Of a DNA stretch of 26,853 nt, positions 7,556 through 14,935 are shown one piece after another; position 1 is the first letter of the stretch; each line of letters starts with the position of its first letter. The notes under the pieces were generated by a model. It did not search any database. It was not told the origin of the DNA and saw only the letters and a program-made list of their open reading frames with translations. The stretch is from JBKCHH01 sp046302855. GTDB lineage: Bacteria > Pseudomonadota > Alphaproteobacteria > Rickettsiales > UBA8987. The stretch is taken from positions 1 to 26,853 of the forward strand of contig JBKCHH010000057.1 of NCBI GenBank assembly GCA_046302855.1, written 5' to 3'. A program made the translations under genes and the position numbers.

Positions 7556-8137
7556 TTATAATATAGATTTTTTTATTGTAAAAATATTGTGTTTAGTGGT
7601 TTTGAAGTCTTTTTCTGGATTTCCATGGCTACTTATTAAAAACCCAGCCCCTGCCTTGCTTACATCCAAAATGTAGTTTTTTAGAATTTCGCTACCTTCT
7701 TCATCTAAGTTAGAAAACGGCTCGTCCATTAGTTTAATTTCTGCCCTGTTGATAAAAAATATGGTAAGCGAGAGCTTCGCCTGCCAACCTTTTGATAACT
7801 GCCCCGCCTTTAAATTAGCAAACTTTTCAATGGCAAAAATATCATCAAAATTTTTCTCATTATTATAATTTAACCACAGTTTAATATTTTGCTTAACTGA
7901 AATATTATGAAAAATAGGGTTCTTATGGGCAAAAAGTGAAACTCTTTTGCCCTCTAGAATTCCAATTTTTCCCTTTGCTATTGGAACAAAACCGCACACT
8001 GCATTAAGGATGGTGGTTTTTCCGCTACCATTCTTGCCAGTTAAATATTTTATTTCTTGGGGCTTTAAATTTAGATTAAAATTGGTGATAATGGGCTTAT
8101 CATCAATTATAACCAATAAATTTTCTATTTTTAACAT
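7556..8137 (-). CDS. ccmA: ABC transporter ATP-binding protein, CcmA-like (heme exporter)
   Basis: This 193-residue protein is a single ABC ATPase domain with no membrane part. Walker A is GKNGSGKT (34-41), the signature is the variant LSKGW (124-128), Walker B is IKLMDEP (144-150), followed by the D-loop SNLD and an H-loop at H181 (SSHG). Short length, the sequence FAHKNPIFHNISVKQNIKLW and LSKGWQAKL fit CcmA, the ATPase of the CcmAB complex used in cytochrome c maturation. CcmB is not adjacent, as is common in Rickettsiales with scattered ccm genes. The start codon at 8135-8137 lies one base from the queF start on the other strand. No better internal start exists before Walker A. It could instead be the ATPase of another small exporter; CcmA is favoured. 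Confidence 0.7.
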   Translation of the reverse strand: MLKIENLLVIIDDKPIITNFNLNLKPQEIKYLTGKNGSGKTTILNAVCGFVPIAKGKIGILEGKRVSLFAHKNPIFHNISVKQNIKLWLNYNNEKNFDDIFAIEKFANLKAGQLSKGWQAKLSLTIFFINRAEIKLMDEPFSNLDEEGSEILKNYILDVSKAGAGFLISSHGNPEKDFKTTKHNIFTIKKSIL

Positions 8138-8138
8138 T

Positions 8139-8591
8139 ATGGCAAAAAACTTAAATATTTTAGGGAAAAATAGTGCAATAGCAAAATCTCCGCAAGAGGC
8201 TATTTTAGAGAAGGTGAAAAATCCTCACGAAAAAGAAAATTTTGTGGTTCGCTTCACCTGCCCAGAATTTACTAGCATCTGCCCCATTACCGCTCAGCCA
8301 GATTTCGCCCATTTGGTAATAGATTATGTGCCAAAAAATTATATTGTAGAGAGCAAATCTCTAAAGCTATTTTTGCACTCCTTTAGAAATCACGGTGCTT
8401 TTCACGAAGACTGCACTGTTTACATAGGCAAAAGAATTTTTGATGAACTAAAGCCAAAGTTTTTAAGGATTGGTGGCTATTGGTATCCACGCGGGGGTAT
8501 TCCTATAGATATTTTCTATCAAAAGGGAAGTTTACCAAAGGGTGTATGGCTAGAAAGCCAAGCCGTGCCTAGTTATAGGGGTAGGGGATGA
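8139..8591 (+). CDS. queF: NADPH-dependent 7-cyano-7-deazaguanine reductase (preQ0 reductase)
   Basis: QueF reduces the nitrile of preQ0 to preQ1 in queuosine tRNA modification. The 150-residue protein is the short, unimodular type. Motifs: CPEFTSICPITAQPDF (41-56) with the nucleophile C48 and proton donor D55, ESKSLKLFLHSFRNHGAFHEDC (split here: ESKSLK, then FRNHGAFHEDC), the QueF signature for NADPH binding, and YPRGGIPIDIF. The open frame extends far upstream, but that part is antisense to ccmA; the ATG at 8139 gives the family-like N-terminus (NILGKNSAI). No Shine-Dalgarno is visible. It overlaps yraN by 4 bases (ATGA) and heads a four-gene unit. Confidence 0.93.
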   Translation: MAKNLNILGKNSAIAKSPQEAILEKVKNPHEKENFVVRFTCPEFTSICPITAQPDFAHLVIDYVPKNYIVESKSLKLFLHSFRNHGAFHEDCTVYIGKRIFDELKPKFLRIGGYWYPRGGIPIDIFYQKGSLPKGVWLESQAVPSYRGRG

Positions 8592-8944
8592 AATCAAACT
8601 TTAATAGTGGCATAGATGCTGAAAAAATAGCGGAAGATTATCTAGTTAAAAAAGGTTTTAACATTCTGTTTAAAAGGGCAAAAACGCCATATGGCGAGGT
8701 TGATTTAATTCTGCAAAAAGAAAATCTGCTAGTATTCGTAGAGGTAAAATTTCGCACCGAGGAGCAGGTTGAGGTTATAAGCCAAGCTCAAAAGAAACGA
8801 ATTATTAATGCTTGCCAGTTTTTAATTAGCAAATATCCTCTTTATCAGAATAAAGACATTCGTTTTGATGCAGTTATTATATCTGGTGCAAAGAACAAAT
8901 TAGATGTAAACCATATAGAAAATGCTTGGGGGGAAGATTGGTAA
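8588..8944 (+). CDS. yraN: UPF0102 / YraN family protein (endonuclease-like fold)
   Basis: The 118-residue protein matches the UPF0102 family: G-x-x-AE-x-IAEDYL near the N-terminus (8-19), then RAKTPYGEVDLILQ (30-43) and FVEVKFRT (50-57). The E/D...E-x-K spacing is that of the Holliday-junction-resolvase-like nuclease fold; biochemical role in the cell is unsettled. Conserved AQKKRIINACQFLI follows. It overlaps queF by 4 bases and the downstream ATPase by up to 19 bases, so translation is coupled. Length is normal for the family. Confidence 0.9.
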   Translation: MKSNFNSGIDAEKIAEDYLVKKGFNILFKRAKTPYGEVDLILQKENLLVFVEVKFRTEEQVEVISQAQKKRIINACQFLISKYPLYQNKDIRFDAVIISGAKNKLDVNHIENAWGEDW

Positions 8945-10782
8945 ATAAAAATAAATCTCTATTCGAAATATCTTTAATAGGTTTAAGCCTTCTATCCATT
9001 GTTGTATATTATGCTCTGAAATTTACAAACCAGCCCCTGCCCTATCTACCCCTACTTTTAGCCACTATTATTGCTGGCGTTCCGCTAGTATGGCAAATTT
9101 TGCGAAAATTGATTAGGGGGAATTTAGGGGCAGATATGCTGGCGGTAATTGCCTTAGTGGTAGCGGTTTTTGTTCAAGAATATTTGGCAGCAGTTTTAGT
9201 GGTGATAATGTTGCTAAGCGGGCAGGTGTTAGAAGGCTACGCTATGCAAAAGGCATCCTCTGTGCTTTTAGCTTTGGCTAGCCGAATGCCATCTATCGCC
9301 CATCTAAAAAATGGCGAAAAACTACAAGATATTGCCATTGTCGATATAAAAATTGGTGATGCGATTGTTGTGTTTCCGCATGAAACCTGCCCAGTTGATG
9401 GGGTGGTGATAGATGGGCATGGCTCTATGGATGAATCTTATCTAACGGGCGAACCTTATCGAATTTCAAAAGCGCCGGGGGTTAGCGTGCTATCTGGTGC
9501 TATTAATGGTGATTCTATGCTGGTAGTTAGAGCCGAAAAGCTCTCATCAGATTCCAGATACAGTAAAATTATGGAAGTAATGCAAGATGCTGAAAATAAA
9601 AAGCCGGAACTCAGAAGGCTGGGGGATCAAATTGGTGCAATATTTGCCCCCCTTGCCCTTATAATTGCTGGTGTTAGCTGGTATTTAAGTGGCGATATAA
9701 TGCGGTTCTTATCTGTTTTAATAATTGCCACCCCCTGCCCTCTTTTAATTGCCGTGCCGGTCGCCATAATTTCTGCCATTTCCATTGCCGCTAAAAGGGG
9801 AATAATTATTAAAGACCCCAAAGTGTTAGAACGCCTGCCCCTATGCAGAACCGCCATTTTTGATAAGACAGGAACATTAACTTACGGCGAAGCAGAACTG
9901 GTAAATATAATCACAGTAGCAAACATAGATAAAGATTTCCTTCTACAGCAAGTGGCAAGTGTGGAACGCTATTCAAAACACCCGCTCTCAGGTGCTATCT
10001 TAAGAAAGGCAAAAGAGTTAAAGATTGCCTTACTAGAGGCGGAATCTGTATCTGAAAAACCAGGTGAAGGCTTAGTTGGCTTAGTAAAGGGTATAGAAAT
10101 AAAAGTAACCTCTAGAAAAAAACTATTGCAGAATGATATTAAGGCTGAAAAACAACTCCCCCCAATATCTGCTGGCTTAGAATGTGTAGTTCTACAAAAT
10201 GGTAAATATGTGGCAAGTTTACAGTTTAGAGATACGCCAAGAACAGATGGCAAGCCTTTTATTTCGCATCTTGGCCCAAACCATCAGTTTAGTAAAATAA
10301 TGCTAGTTTCAGGCGATAGGGCATCAGAAGTAGAGTATCTAGCCAAACTGCTGGATATAAAAGAAACCTACTCTTCCCAAACGCCAGAACAAAAGCTAGA
10401 AATTGTTCGCAGAGAAAATAAGCTAGCCCCTACCCTATTTATGGGGGATGGTATAAATGATGCTCCCGCCCTAACCAACGCCACAGTTGGCATTGCCTTT
10501 GGTGGGGTAAATGCGGTTACAACTGAATCAGCTGGAGCGGTAATTATGGAAAATACCCTGCAAAAGGTTGATGAGCTTATTCACATAAGTAGCTCTATGC
10601 GAAAAATATTGTTGCAAAGTGCCGTAGGTGGCATGGCCTTAAGCCTTGTAGGCATGGGCTTTGCCAGCTTTGGGCTAATTACCCCAGTAATGGGGGCAAT
10701 CTTTCAGCAGGCTATAGACGCGGTTGCTATTGGCAATTCCCTAAGGCTAACCTTCAGTAATAATATAAAAACGGATATATAA
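8926..10782 (+). CDS. P1B-type heavy-metal ATPase without N-terminal metal-binding domain, TPC motif
   Basis: The 618-residue protein is a P-type ATPase for transition-metal transport across the inner membrane. Seen motifs: TGEP actuator loop (174-177), TPCPL in the metal-transport helix (269-273), phosphorylation site DKTGT with D313, the P1B HP motif (H352-P353), and GDGINDAP hinge (507-514). The transport motif is TPC rather than the CPC of Cu/Zn/Cd pumps, so the metal cannot be named. There is no HMA or His-rich domain at the N-terminus, which explains the short length. Start choice is uncertain: the frame opens with TTG at 8926 or TTG at 8938, both inside yraN, and no ATG occurs before codon 71. 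It is followed after 3 bases by a DsbD/ScsB-like gene, suggesting a joint role in metal or redox stress. Confidence 0.88.
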   Translation: MGGRLVNKNKSLFEISLIGLSLLSIVVYYALKFTNQPLPYLPLLLATIIAGVPLVWQILRKLIRGNLGADMLAVIALVVAVFVQEYLAAVLVVIMLLSGQVLEGYAMQKASSVLLALASRMPSIAHLKNGEKLQDIAIVDIKIGDAIVVFPHETCPVDGVVIDGHGSMDESYLTGEPYRISKAPGVSVLSGAINGDSMLVVRAEKLSSDSRYSKIMEVMQDAENKKPELRRLGDQIGAIFAPLALIIAGVSWYLSGDIMRFLSVLIIATPCPLLIAVPVAIISAISIAAKRGIIIKDPKVLERLPLCRTAIFDKTGTLTYGEAELVNIITVANIDKDFLLQQVASVERYSKHPLSGAILRKAKELKIALLEAESVSEKPGEGLVGLVKGIEIKVTSRKKLLQNDIKAEKQLPPISAGLECVVLQNGKYVASLQFRDTPRTDGKPFISHLGPNHQFSKIMLVSGDRASEVEYLAKLLDIKETYSSQTPEQKLEIVRRENKLAPTLFMGDGINDAPALTNATVGIAFGGVNAVTTESAGAVIMENTLQKVDELIHISSSMRKILLQSAVGGMALSLVGMGFASFGLITPVMGAIFQQAIDAVAIGNSLRLTFSNNIKTDI

Positions 10783-10785
10783 TTT

Positions 10786-11997
10786 ATGGAGAATATTAGT
10801 TTAGTTCTTTTCTTCGCTTTTTTGGGTGGGCTTATATTGAATATAATGCCCTGCGTTTTGCCCGTTCTTTCTATAAAAATCCTCTCTGTGATAAAATATT
10901 CTGGCGAAACAAAAAGAAACATTCGGCTTAGCTTTTTTGCTACTTCACTTGGCATTATCACCTCTTTTATTCTGCTTGCCATAACGGTAATTTATTTCAA
11001 GAAACTTGGGGTTGAACTTGGCTGGGGCTTTCAGTTCCAACAGCCTTTGTTTTTGGTGGCAGTAATTTTTATTCTGTTTCTATTTTCTATAAATCAATTG
11101 GGGCTGTTTGAAATATACCTGCCCTCTAGCCTTTCTAATAAAATTAATAATGCCAGTGGTGGTAGGTCTTTTAGAAAAAACTTTCTGCTAGGAATTTTTG
11201 CAACTCTAATGGCAACACCCTGCTCTGCCCCTTATCTTGGCACGGCAATTAGCTTTGCTTTAACTGCAAGTAATTATCATATTATATTGATTTTTCTGTC
11301 TATTTCATTTGGGCTTGCCACACCTTATATTCTATTTACCCTCTCCCCCTCTTTAATTTCCATTTTACCAAAGCCGGGTGGATGGATGGAGGTATTAAAA
11401 AAAATCATGGGGTTTTTATTATTGCTAAGCGTTATATGGTTGCTGGTAGTGCTTTCAAAACAGATTTCTATTGAAAACCTTTTTGCCATAATTGCTATTC
11501 TTGCAACTATATTTGTATTATTTTTAATAAGGTTTGATGGCGAAAAACTATTTCTTTTTAGAAAGATATTTGTTCTTGCCCTTTGTGGCATTGGCTTAGC
11601 GGTAGTCCATTTTGACCCAAAAAATTCTATTTCGAAAAATGAAGTAATTAATTTTAATGATTGGATAGAATTTGACGAGGCAAAGGTTATAGAGCTAAAA
11701 AATACTCGTGTAATTTTGGTGGATGTAACCGCCACTTGGTGCGTTACCTGCAAGTTTAATGAACTGCATGTAATAAATTCCGCCAACATACAAAATTATT
11801 TTAAACAAAACCAAATAGTGCGTTTTAGAGCAGATTTCACCAATCCTTCCGCTGTGATAAAAGATTACCTAAACCGCAATAAAAGAAACGGCATACCCTT
11901 CAACATAGTTTACGGCCCCAAAGCCCCAAACGGCATTATTTTACCAGAACTACTTAGTGAGAAGGTTTTAATAGAGGCTTTAGAAAGGGCTAGGTAA
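10786..11997 (+). CDS. DsbD/ScsB-like thiol:disulfide transporter (membrane core plus C-terminal thioredoxin domain)
   Basis: The protein (403 residues) moves reducing equivalents across the inner membrane. Residues 1-275 contain about eight membrane segments with the DsbD-type cysteine pair: C23 in MPCVLP and C146 in TPCSAP. Residues about 285-403 form a periplasmic thioredoxin-like domain with ATWCVTCK (C319, C322). The N-terminal periplasmic alpha domain of enterobacterial DsbD is absent, so it delivers electrons directly from the C-terminal domain or to a separate partner. It starts 3 bases after the metal ATPase gene without a ribosome binding site, pointing to translational coupling. 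In other bacteria similar proteins support cytochrome c maturation (reducing apocytochrome) or copper tolerance; the nearby ccmA-like gene and the metal ATPase are compatible with either. Confidence 0.88.
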   Translation: MENISLVLFFAFLGGLILNIMPCVLPVLSIKILSVIKYSGETKRNIRLSFFATSLGIITSFILLAITVIYFKKLGVELGWGFQFQQPLFLVAVIFILFLFSINQLGLFEIYLPSSLSNKINNASGGRSFRKNFLLGIFATLMATPCSAPYLGTAISFALTASNYHIILIFLSISFGLATPYILFTLSPSLISILPKPGGWMEVLKKIMGFLLLLSVIWLLVVLSKQISIENLFAIIAILATIFVLFLIRFDGEKLFLFRKIFVLALCGIGLAVVHFDPKNSISKNEVINFNDWIEFDEAKVIELKNTRVILVDVTATWCVTCKFNELHVINSANIQNYFKQNQIVRFRADFTNPSAVIKDYLNRNKRNGIPFNIVYGPKAPNGIILPELLSEKVLIEALERAR

Positions 11998-12005
11998 AGA
12001 AAACC

Positions 12006-12141
12006 GTCATTGCGAGGAGCCAAAAATTATTTTTGGGCTCCGTGGCAATCCACAAGCAAGGCAGAGCTTGGATTTCATGATAGTTGTTGCCAGAAACGCA
12101 ATTGTTGTGGATTGCTTCGTCCTTTTAGTCCTCGCAATGAC
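12006..12141. repeat. Palindromic interspersed element, copy B
   Basis: 136 bp bounded by GTCATTGCGA (12006-12015) and TCGCAATGAC (12132-12141), with inner pair GCAATCCAC and GTGGATTGC. A local hairpin GGAGCC..GGCTCC lies near the left end (12015-12041). It fills the gap between convergent dsbD-like and chpT, ending one base before the chpT stop codon. Shares the core GAGCTTGGAT..AGTTGTTGC.AGAAAC with copy C in the same orientation. Confidence 0.92.
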
Positions 12142-12142
12142 T

Positions 12143-12757
12143 TTACCCCACTTCAATAACCAAACTACCCTTATTATTCAATATATTAAATGAAGTATTG
12201 TAGGTTTTGCTATAAAGGTTAGTAAATAGATATTGGATGGTTTCAGCAGAAATATCTGCTGTTTCGCCATTCAAAAACCCATCTATTTTACTATTGAAAA
12301 TATTGTTATTTGAGGAGGTTAAAAGAATTTTTTGATTCTTTACTTCTATTTTTATTTCGCCCTTTAGCATTATTAAGGTCGCAAGGTTGTAGATGCCAAG
12401 CCCCACTATACCAGCCCTTATTAGGCCTATTTCTTGCCCTAACTTATTTAAATCATCTAATGAATTAAACTTAACCTTTAATTTACTGAAATAGCTATTT
12501 ATTATATCTATAAGCTCGTTTGTTTTTATTTTCCCCTCTTCACTTTTAGCGGAAAATAATAAGCGATAAAATTTAACCTTCGCGACCAAACTGCTACTGC
12601 CTTCCCTTAGCAAATCTTTGGCGAAAGCAATAGAATCTTCCCCGCCCCCCTCTTCTAAAATCTCATAACCATTAGCCACCACGCCAGCGGATGAGGCAAT
12701 ATCGTGCAGAATTTTACCAGATAAAATCTGCATTAGTTCAGTAGGAAAATTATTCAT
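12143..12757 (-). CDS. chpT: Histidine phosphotransferase ChpT
   Basis: ChpT relays phosphate from the CckA kinase to CtrA and CpdR in alphaproteobacteria. The 204-residue product opens with LMQILSGKILHDIASSAGVVANGYEILEE (in parts: LSGKILHDIASSAG, NGYEILEE), matching the ChpT pattern L-x-x-R-x-CHDL-x-x-P-x-GAI-x-NG-x-ELLEE; H18 is the expected phosphorylated histidine. The C-terminal half is a degenerate ATPase-like domain without an N/G-box. The frame is open 31 codons further upstream, but the ATG at 12755-12757 gives the family-like start and keeps clear of the divergent gene. No Shine-Dalgarno. It implies the CckA-ChpT-CtrA pathway, which controls flagella and often GTA genes in this class. 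Confidence 0.85.
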   Translation of the reverse strand: MNNFPTELMQILSGKILHDIASSAGVVANGYEILEEGGGEDSIAFAKDLLREGSSSLVAKVKFYRLLFSAKSEEGKIKTNELIDIINSYFSKLKVKFNSLDDLNKLGQEIGLIRAGIVGLGIYNLATLIMLKGEIKIEVKNQKILLTSSNNNIFNSKIDGFLNGETADISAETIQYLFTNLYSKTYNTSFNILNNKGSLVIEVG

Positions 12758-12804
12758 AAGAATTATTGTTGCTTTTATATAAAATTCTTCTGTAAAAAGA
12801 TGCA

Positions 12805-13593
12805 ATGAAAAAGATAATAAAAAAGCTCCTTCTTCTGTTAATTCTAGCAAACCTTATTACCCCAAATAATTTAAGGGCGGAAGATAAATATTATCTAACC
12901 ATTCTTGCCTCCCCCTCTCTCGCCGCCCCATTAGCTAAAATTGGTAGGGAATTTGCCAAAGAAAATAATGTTATCATCTCCCTAGTTTTTGATTACGGCG
13001 AGGAAAAGTTTTTAAAAATAATTCAAGATGGTGAGGCAGCCGATGTAATAATCTCTGAAAACCCCTTTATATTTCAAGAGCTTAAAAGTCAAGGTTTAAT
13101 TAATGTTTTATGTGAAACTATAGTTGCAAAAAATAATATAGTAATTGCCAAAAATACAGATGATACCAAAAACTATATAAACATCAGTGATATATTCAAA
13201 AATATTAATAAGAATAATAAACTTTTAATTGGCGCTAATGAAGAATCTTATTTGGGCAATCTGGTAATAAAAATGCTTGGTTTAAGCGAGATAAAAAAGC
13301 TAAATAAAAATATTAATAGTTTTGTGGAAATATATGATACTAATGAATCTATTAGCCAAATTATTAACCGTGATGTTATTGGCATTTTTTATCAAACCGA
13401 TATTTATAACGAAAAGACAATAGAAATTTTGGCTAAATTAGATGATAAACTTTTTGGTAATAAATTGAGCACTGATATAACCTACCGCTCTGCCTTAATT
13501 GCAGGGGGCGAGCAAAAACTAGGCGAAAAATTTCAAAAAGAGCTAAAGAGTGAGAGGTCTAAAAAAATCTTTCGCAAATTTGGCTTTAATTAA
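12805..13593 (+). CDS. ModA-like periplasmic substrate-binding protein
   Basis: The 262-residue protein has a signal peptide (lysine-rich start, hydrophobic core LLLLLILANLI, cleavage likely after LRA at 25). The mature part begins YYLTILASPSLAAPLAKIGREF, similar to the ModA opening (tVfAAaSLtdal..i...Fe) and continues with GEAADVIISENPFIFQELKSQGLI (in parts), matching the ModA ADVFxSAdxxxmdxL pattern. It fits a type II periplasmic binding fold for a small oxyanion such as molybdate. No ModB/ModC permease genes are next to it, and low-complexity N/K/I drift suggests weak constraint or divergence, so the ligand is unproven. It diverges from chpT with 47 bases between starts and precedes DUF6468 by 35 bases. 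Confidence 0.75.
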   Translation: MKKIIKKLLLLLILANLITPNNLRAEDKYYLTILASPSLAAPLAKIGREFAKENNVIISLVFDYGEEKFLKIIQDGEAADVIISENPFIFQELKSQGLINVLCETIVAKNNIVIAKNTDDTKNYINISDIFKNINKNNKLLIGANEESYLGNLVIKMLGLSEIKKLNKNINSFVEIYDTNESISQIINRDVIGIFYQTDIYNEKTIEILAKLDDKLFGNKLSTDITYRSALIAGGEQKLGEKFQKELKSERSKKIFRKFGFN

Positions 13594-13628
13594 CTTTTCT
13601 TACAGTATATGATTTATAAAAAAAGCAG

Positions 13629-14222
13629 ATGTTCAGCTTAATTTTTAACATAATAACCGCCATACTTTTGGTATTTTGCCTATTTTACAGTTGGCGACTT
13701 GCCTTAAAAATCAAGGGCTTAAAGTTTTCTAATAATGAGCTGGTTAGCTTTATAAAAAAGTTTGATGATTCTTCGCACAAGGTGGAATTTGCCCTGTCTG
13801 AACTAAAAAACTTAAAAAACTCCATTAACCTTTTTTCAAGAGAGGTGCAAAAGGCAAATATGGTATCGGGTGATTTATCCATCCTTTCCAACAAGGCGGA
13901 AAAGATTGCTGGCAGGCTAGAAGAGATGATTGAGAAAGATTACAACGAACTAAATAAAATCCGCAGTGTTTACACGCAAGAAAGTGAAGACTTTACCACG
14001 CAAGAAGAGCTCCCCATCTTTAGGGGCGAACCTGTGAAAACTCAACCCCAACCAACTCCACAACCAAATAGCCCAACACCCAAAAGAGGCATTTTGCAAA
14101 TAGCCAAGCCCTATAATCCCTCTTACAATCAAAATGAAACTGTGGAAGAAATCCCAAAAAAATCTAAACGGGCCTTAATTGAAGAGGCTCTAAAGCAAAT
14201 GTCCAAAAAAATGGGGCGTTAG
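13629..14222 (+). CDS. DUF6468 family protein associated with flagellar genes
   Basis: The 197-residue protein has an N-terminal membrane helix (about 3-24) followed by a coiled coil (about 30-115) with the pattern NNELVSFIKKFDDSSHKVEFALSELK (given in parts: ELVSFIKKFD, KVEFALSELK), then QKANMVSGDLSILSNKAEKIAGRLE (in parts: GDLSILSNKAE, IAGRLEEM). This architecture matches DUF6468, which in many alphaproteobacteria lies next to fliM and other motor genes. A Pro/Gln-rich linker (135-155) leads to a basic C-terminus. Here it is 7 kb away from fliM. The function is unknown; a motor-associated inner-membrane role is inferred from its usual neighbours. Confidence 0.7.
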   Translation: MFSLIFNIITAILLVFCLFYSWRLALKIKGLKFSNNELVSFIKKFDDSSHKVEFALSELKNLKNSINLFSREVQKANMVSGDLSILSNKAEKIAGRLEEMIEKDYNELNKIRSVYTQESEDFTTQEELPIFRGEPVKTQPQPTPQPNSPTPKRGILQIAKPYNPSYNQNETVEEIPKKSKRALIEEALKQMSKKMGR

Positions 14223-14253
14223 GTGGCGGGTTAGCGTATAATAGTTAAAGATA

Positions 14254-14820
14254 TTATCTTTTAGAACCATCAGCAACCTCAACTGTTCCACTAAAAATTC
14301 TAACAGAAAAATTTTTATATGGCATACAACCAAACAAACGGTCCGTTACTGGAATTATTTTAAGTTCGTCTACTCTTACTAATGGGTTTGGTGTTTGGAG
14401 TAATGGATGTCTGGGTTTTATAGCATTTAAAGTTTCTTGAACTATTCTAGTTTCTATAGTTGGGTTTTCTGGTGATATTACTTGAAAATTATTATCGTTT
14501 CGTTCCAAAGAACCTTTAAAATGCTTTACAACAAGTCTTCTCCCACTTTTTTCTGCTTCGTTTAATTTTTTTATACTTTGATAAAAAGAACCGAGTGCCA
14601 CCACACCTAATAATAAAGCACCAGCACCTAATCCTACACTATAAGTTGTTGTCGCAAGAATTGCCACTCCTAAGCTAGCAACACCCAACCCTACGCCGCA
14701 ACCCAAAAAACCCAGAAAGCTTTCTCTTTTGTTATTATAATCTTGTATTATTTCTCTTAACTCTGGATCAATTGGTATTTGTATCTTTTTACCATATTGA
14801 ATTTCAACTCTTTGAGCCAT
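14254..14820 (-). CDS. Hypothetical protein with a glycine-rich two-helix membrane segment
   Basis: I do not recognise this protein. Starting at the ATG complementary to 14818-14820 it has 188 residues; an upstream in-frame ATG at 14862 would add 14 residues. Residues 1-34 are polar (QRVEIQYGKKIQIPIDPELREII). Two adjacent hydrophobic, Gly/Ala-rich segments at about 35-57 and 60-80 form a membrane hairpin (GVGLGVASLGVAILA; GLGAGALLLGVVALG). The remaining 100 residues are soluble, with no recognisable motif. The flanking genes (DUF6468 convergent, uvrC divergent) give no functional hint. Glycine-rich hairpins of this kind occur in proteins inserted in host or own membranes, but that is only suggestive. 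Confidence 0.65.
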   Translation of the reverse strand: MAQRVEIQYGKKIQIPIDPELREIIQDYNNKRESFLGFLGCGVGLGVASLGVAILATTTYSVGLGAGALLLGVVALGSFYQSIKKLNEAEKSGRRLVVKHFKGSLERNDNNFQVISPENPTIETRIVQETLNAIKPRHPLLQTPNPLVRVDELKIIPVTDRLFGCMPYKNFSVRIFSGTVEVADGSKR

Positions 14821-14935
14821 ACCTATTATTTTTGTTATTAATAAAAGTTTTATACCCACCAATTATTAATATTTTGTTAAAATAGATTTTATTTTTGCTT
14901 AACTCTCAAAAAGTTTTTGTGTAAAGCATGAATAT

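Noticed and set aside
7947..8138. N-terminal extension of QueF by 64 codons
   Set aside because: The extension is antisense to ccmA's conserved Walker A region and has no similarity to QueF; the frame is open by chance.
14245..14262. AAAGAT-ATT-ATCTTT hairpin as terminator between DUF6468 and the minus-strand orphan gene
   Set aside because: The stem is only six AT-rich pairs and overlaps the stop codon of the orphan gene; too weak to call.
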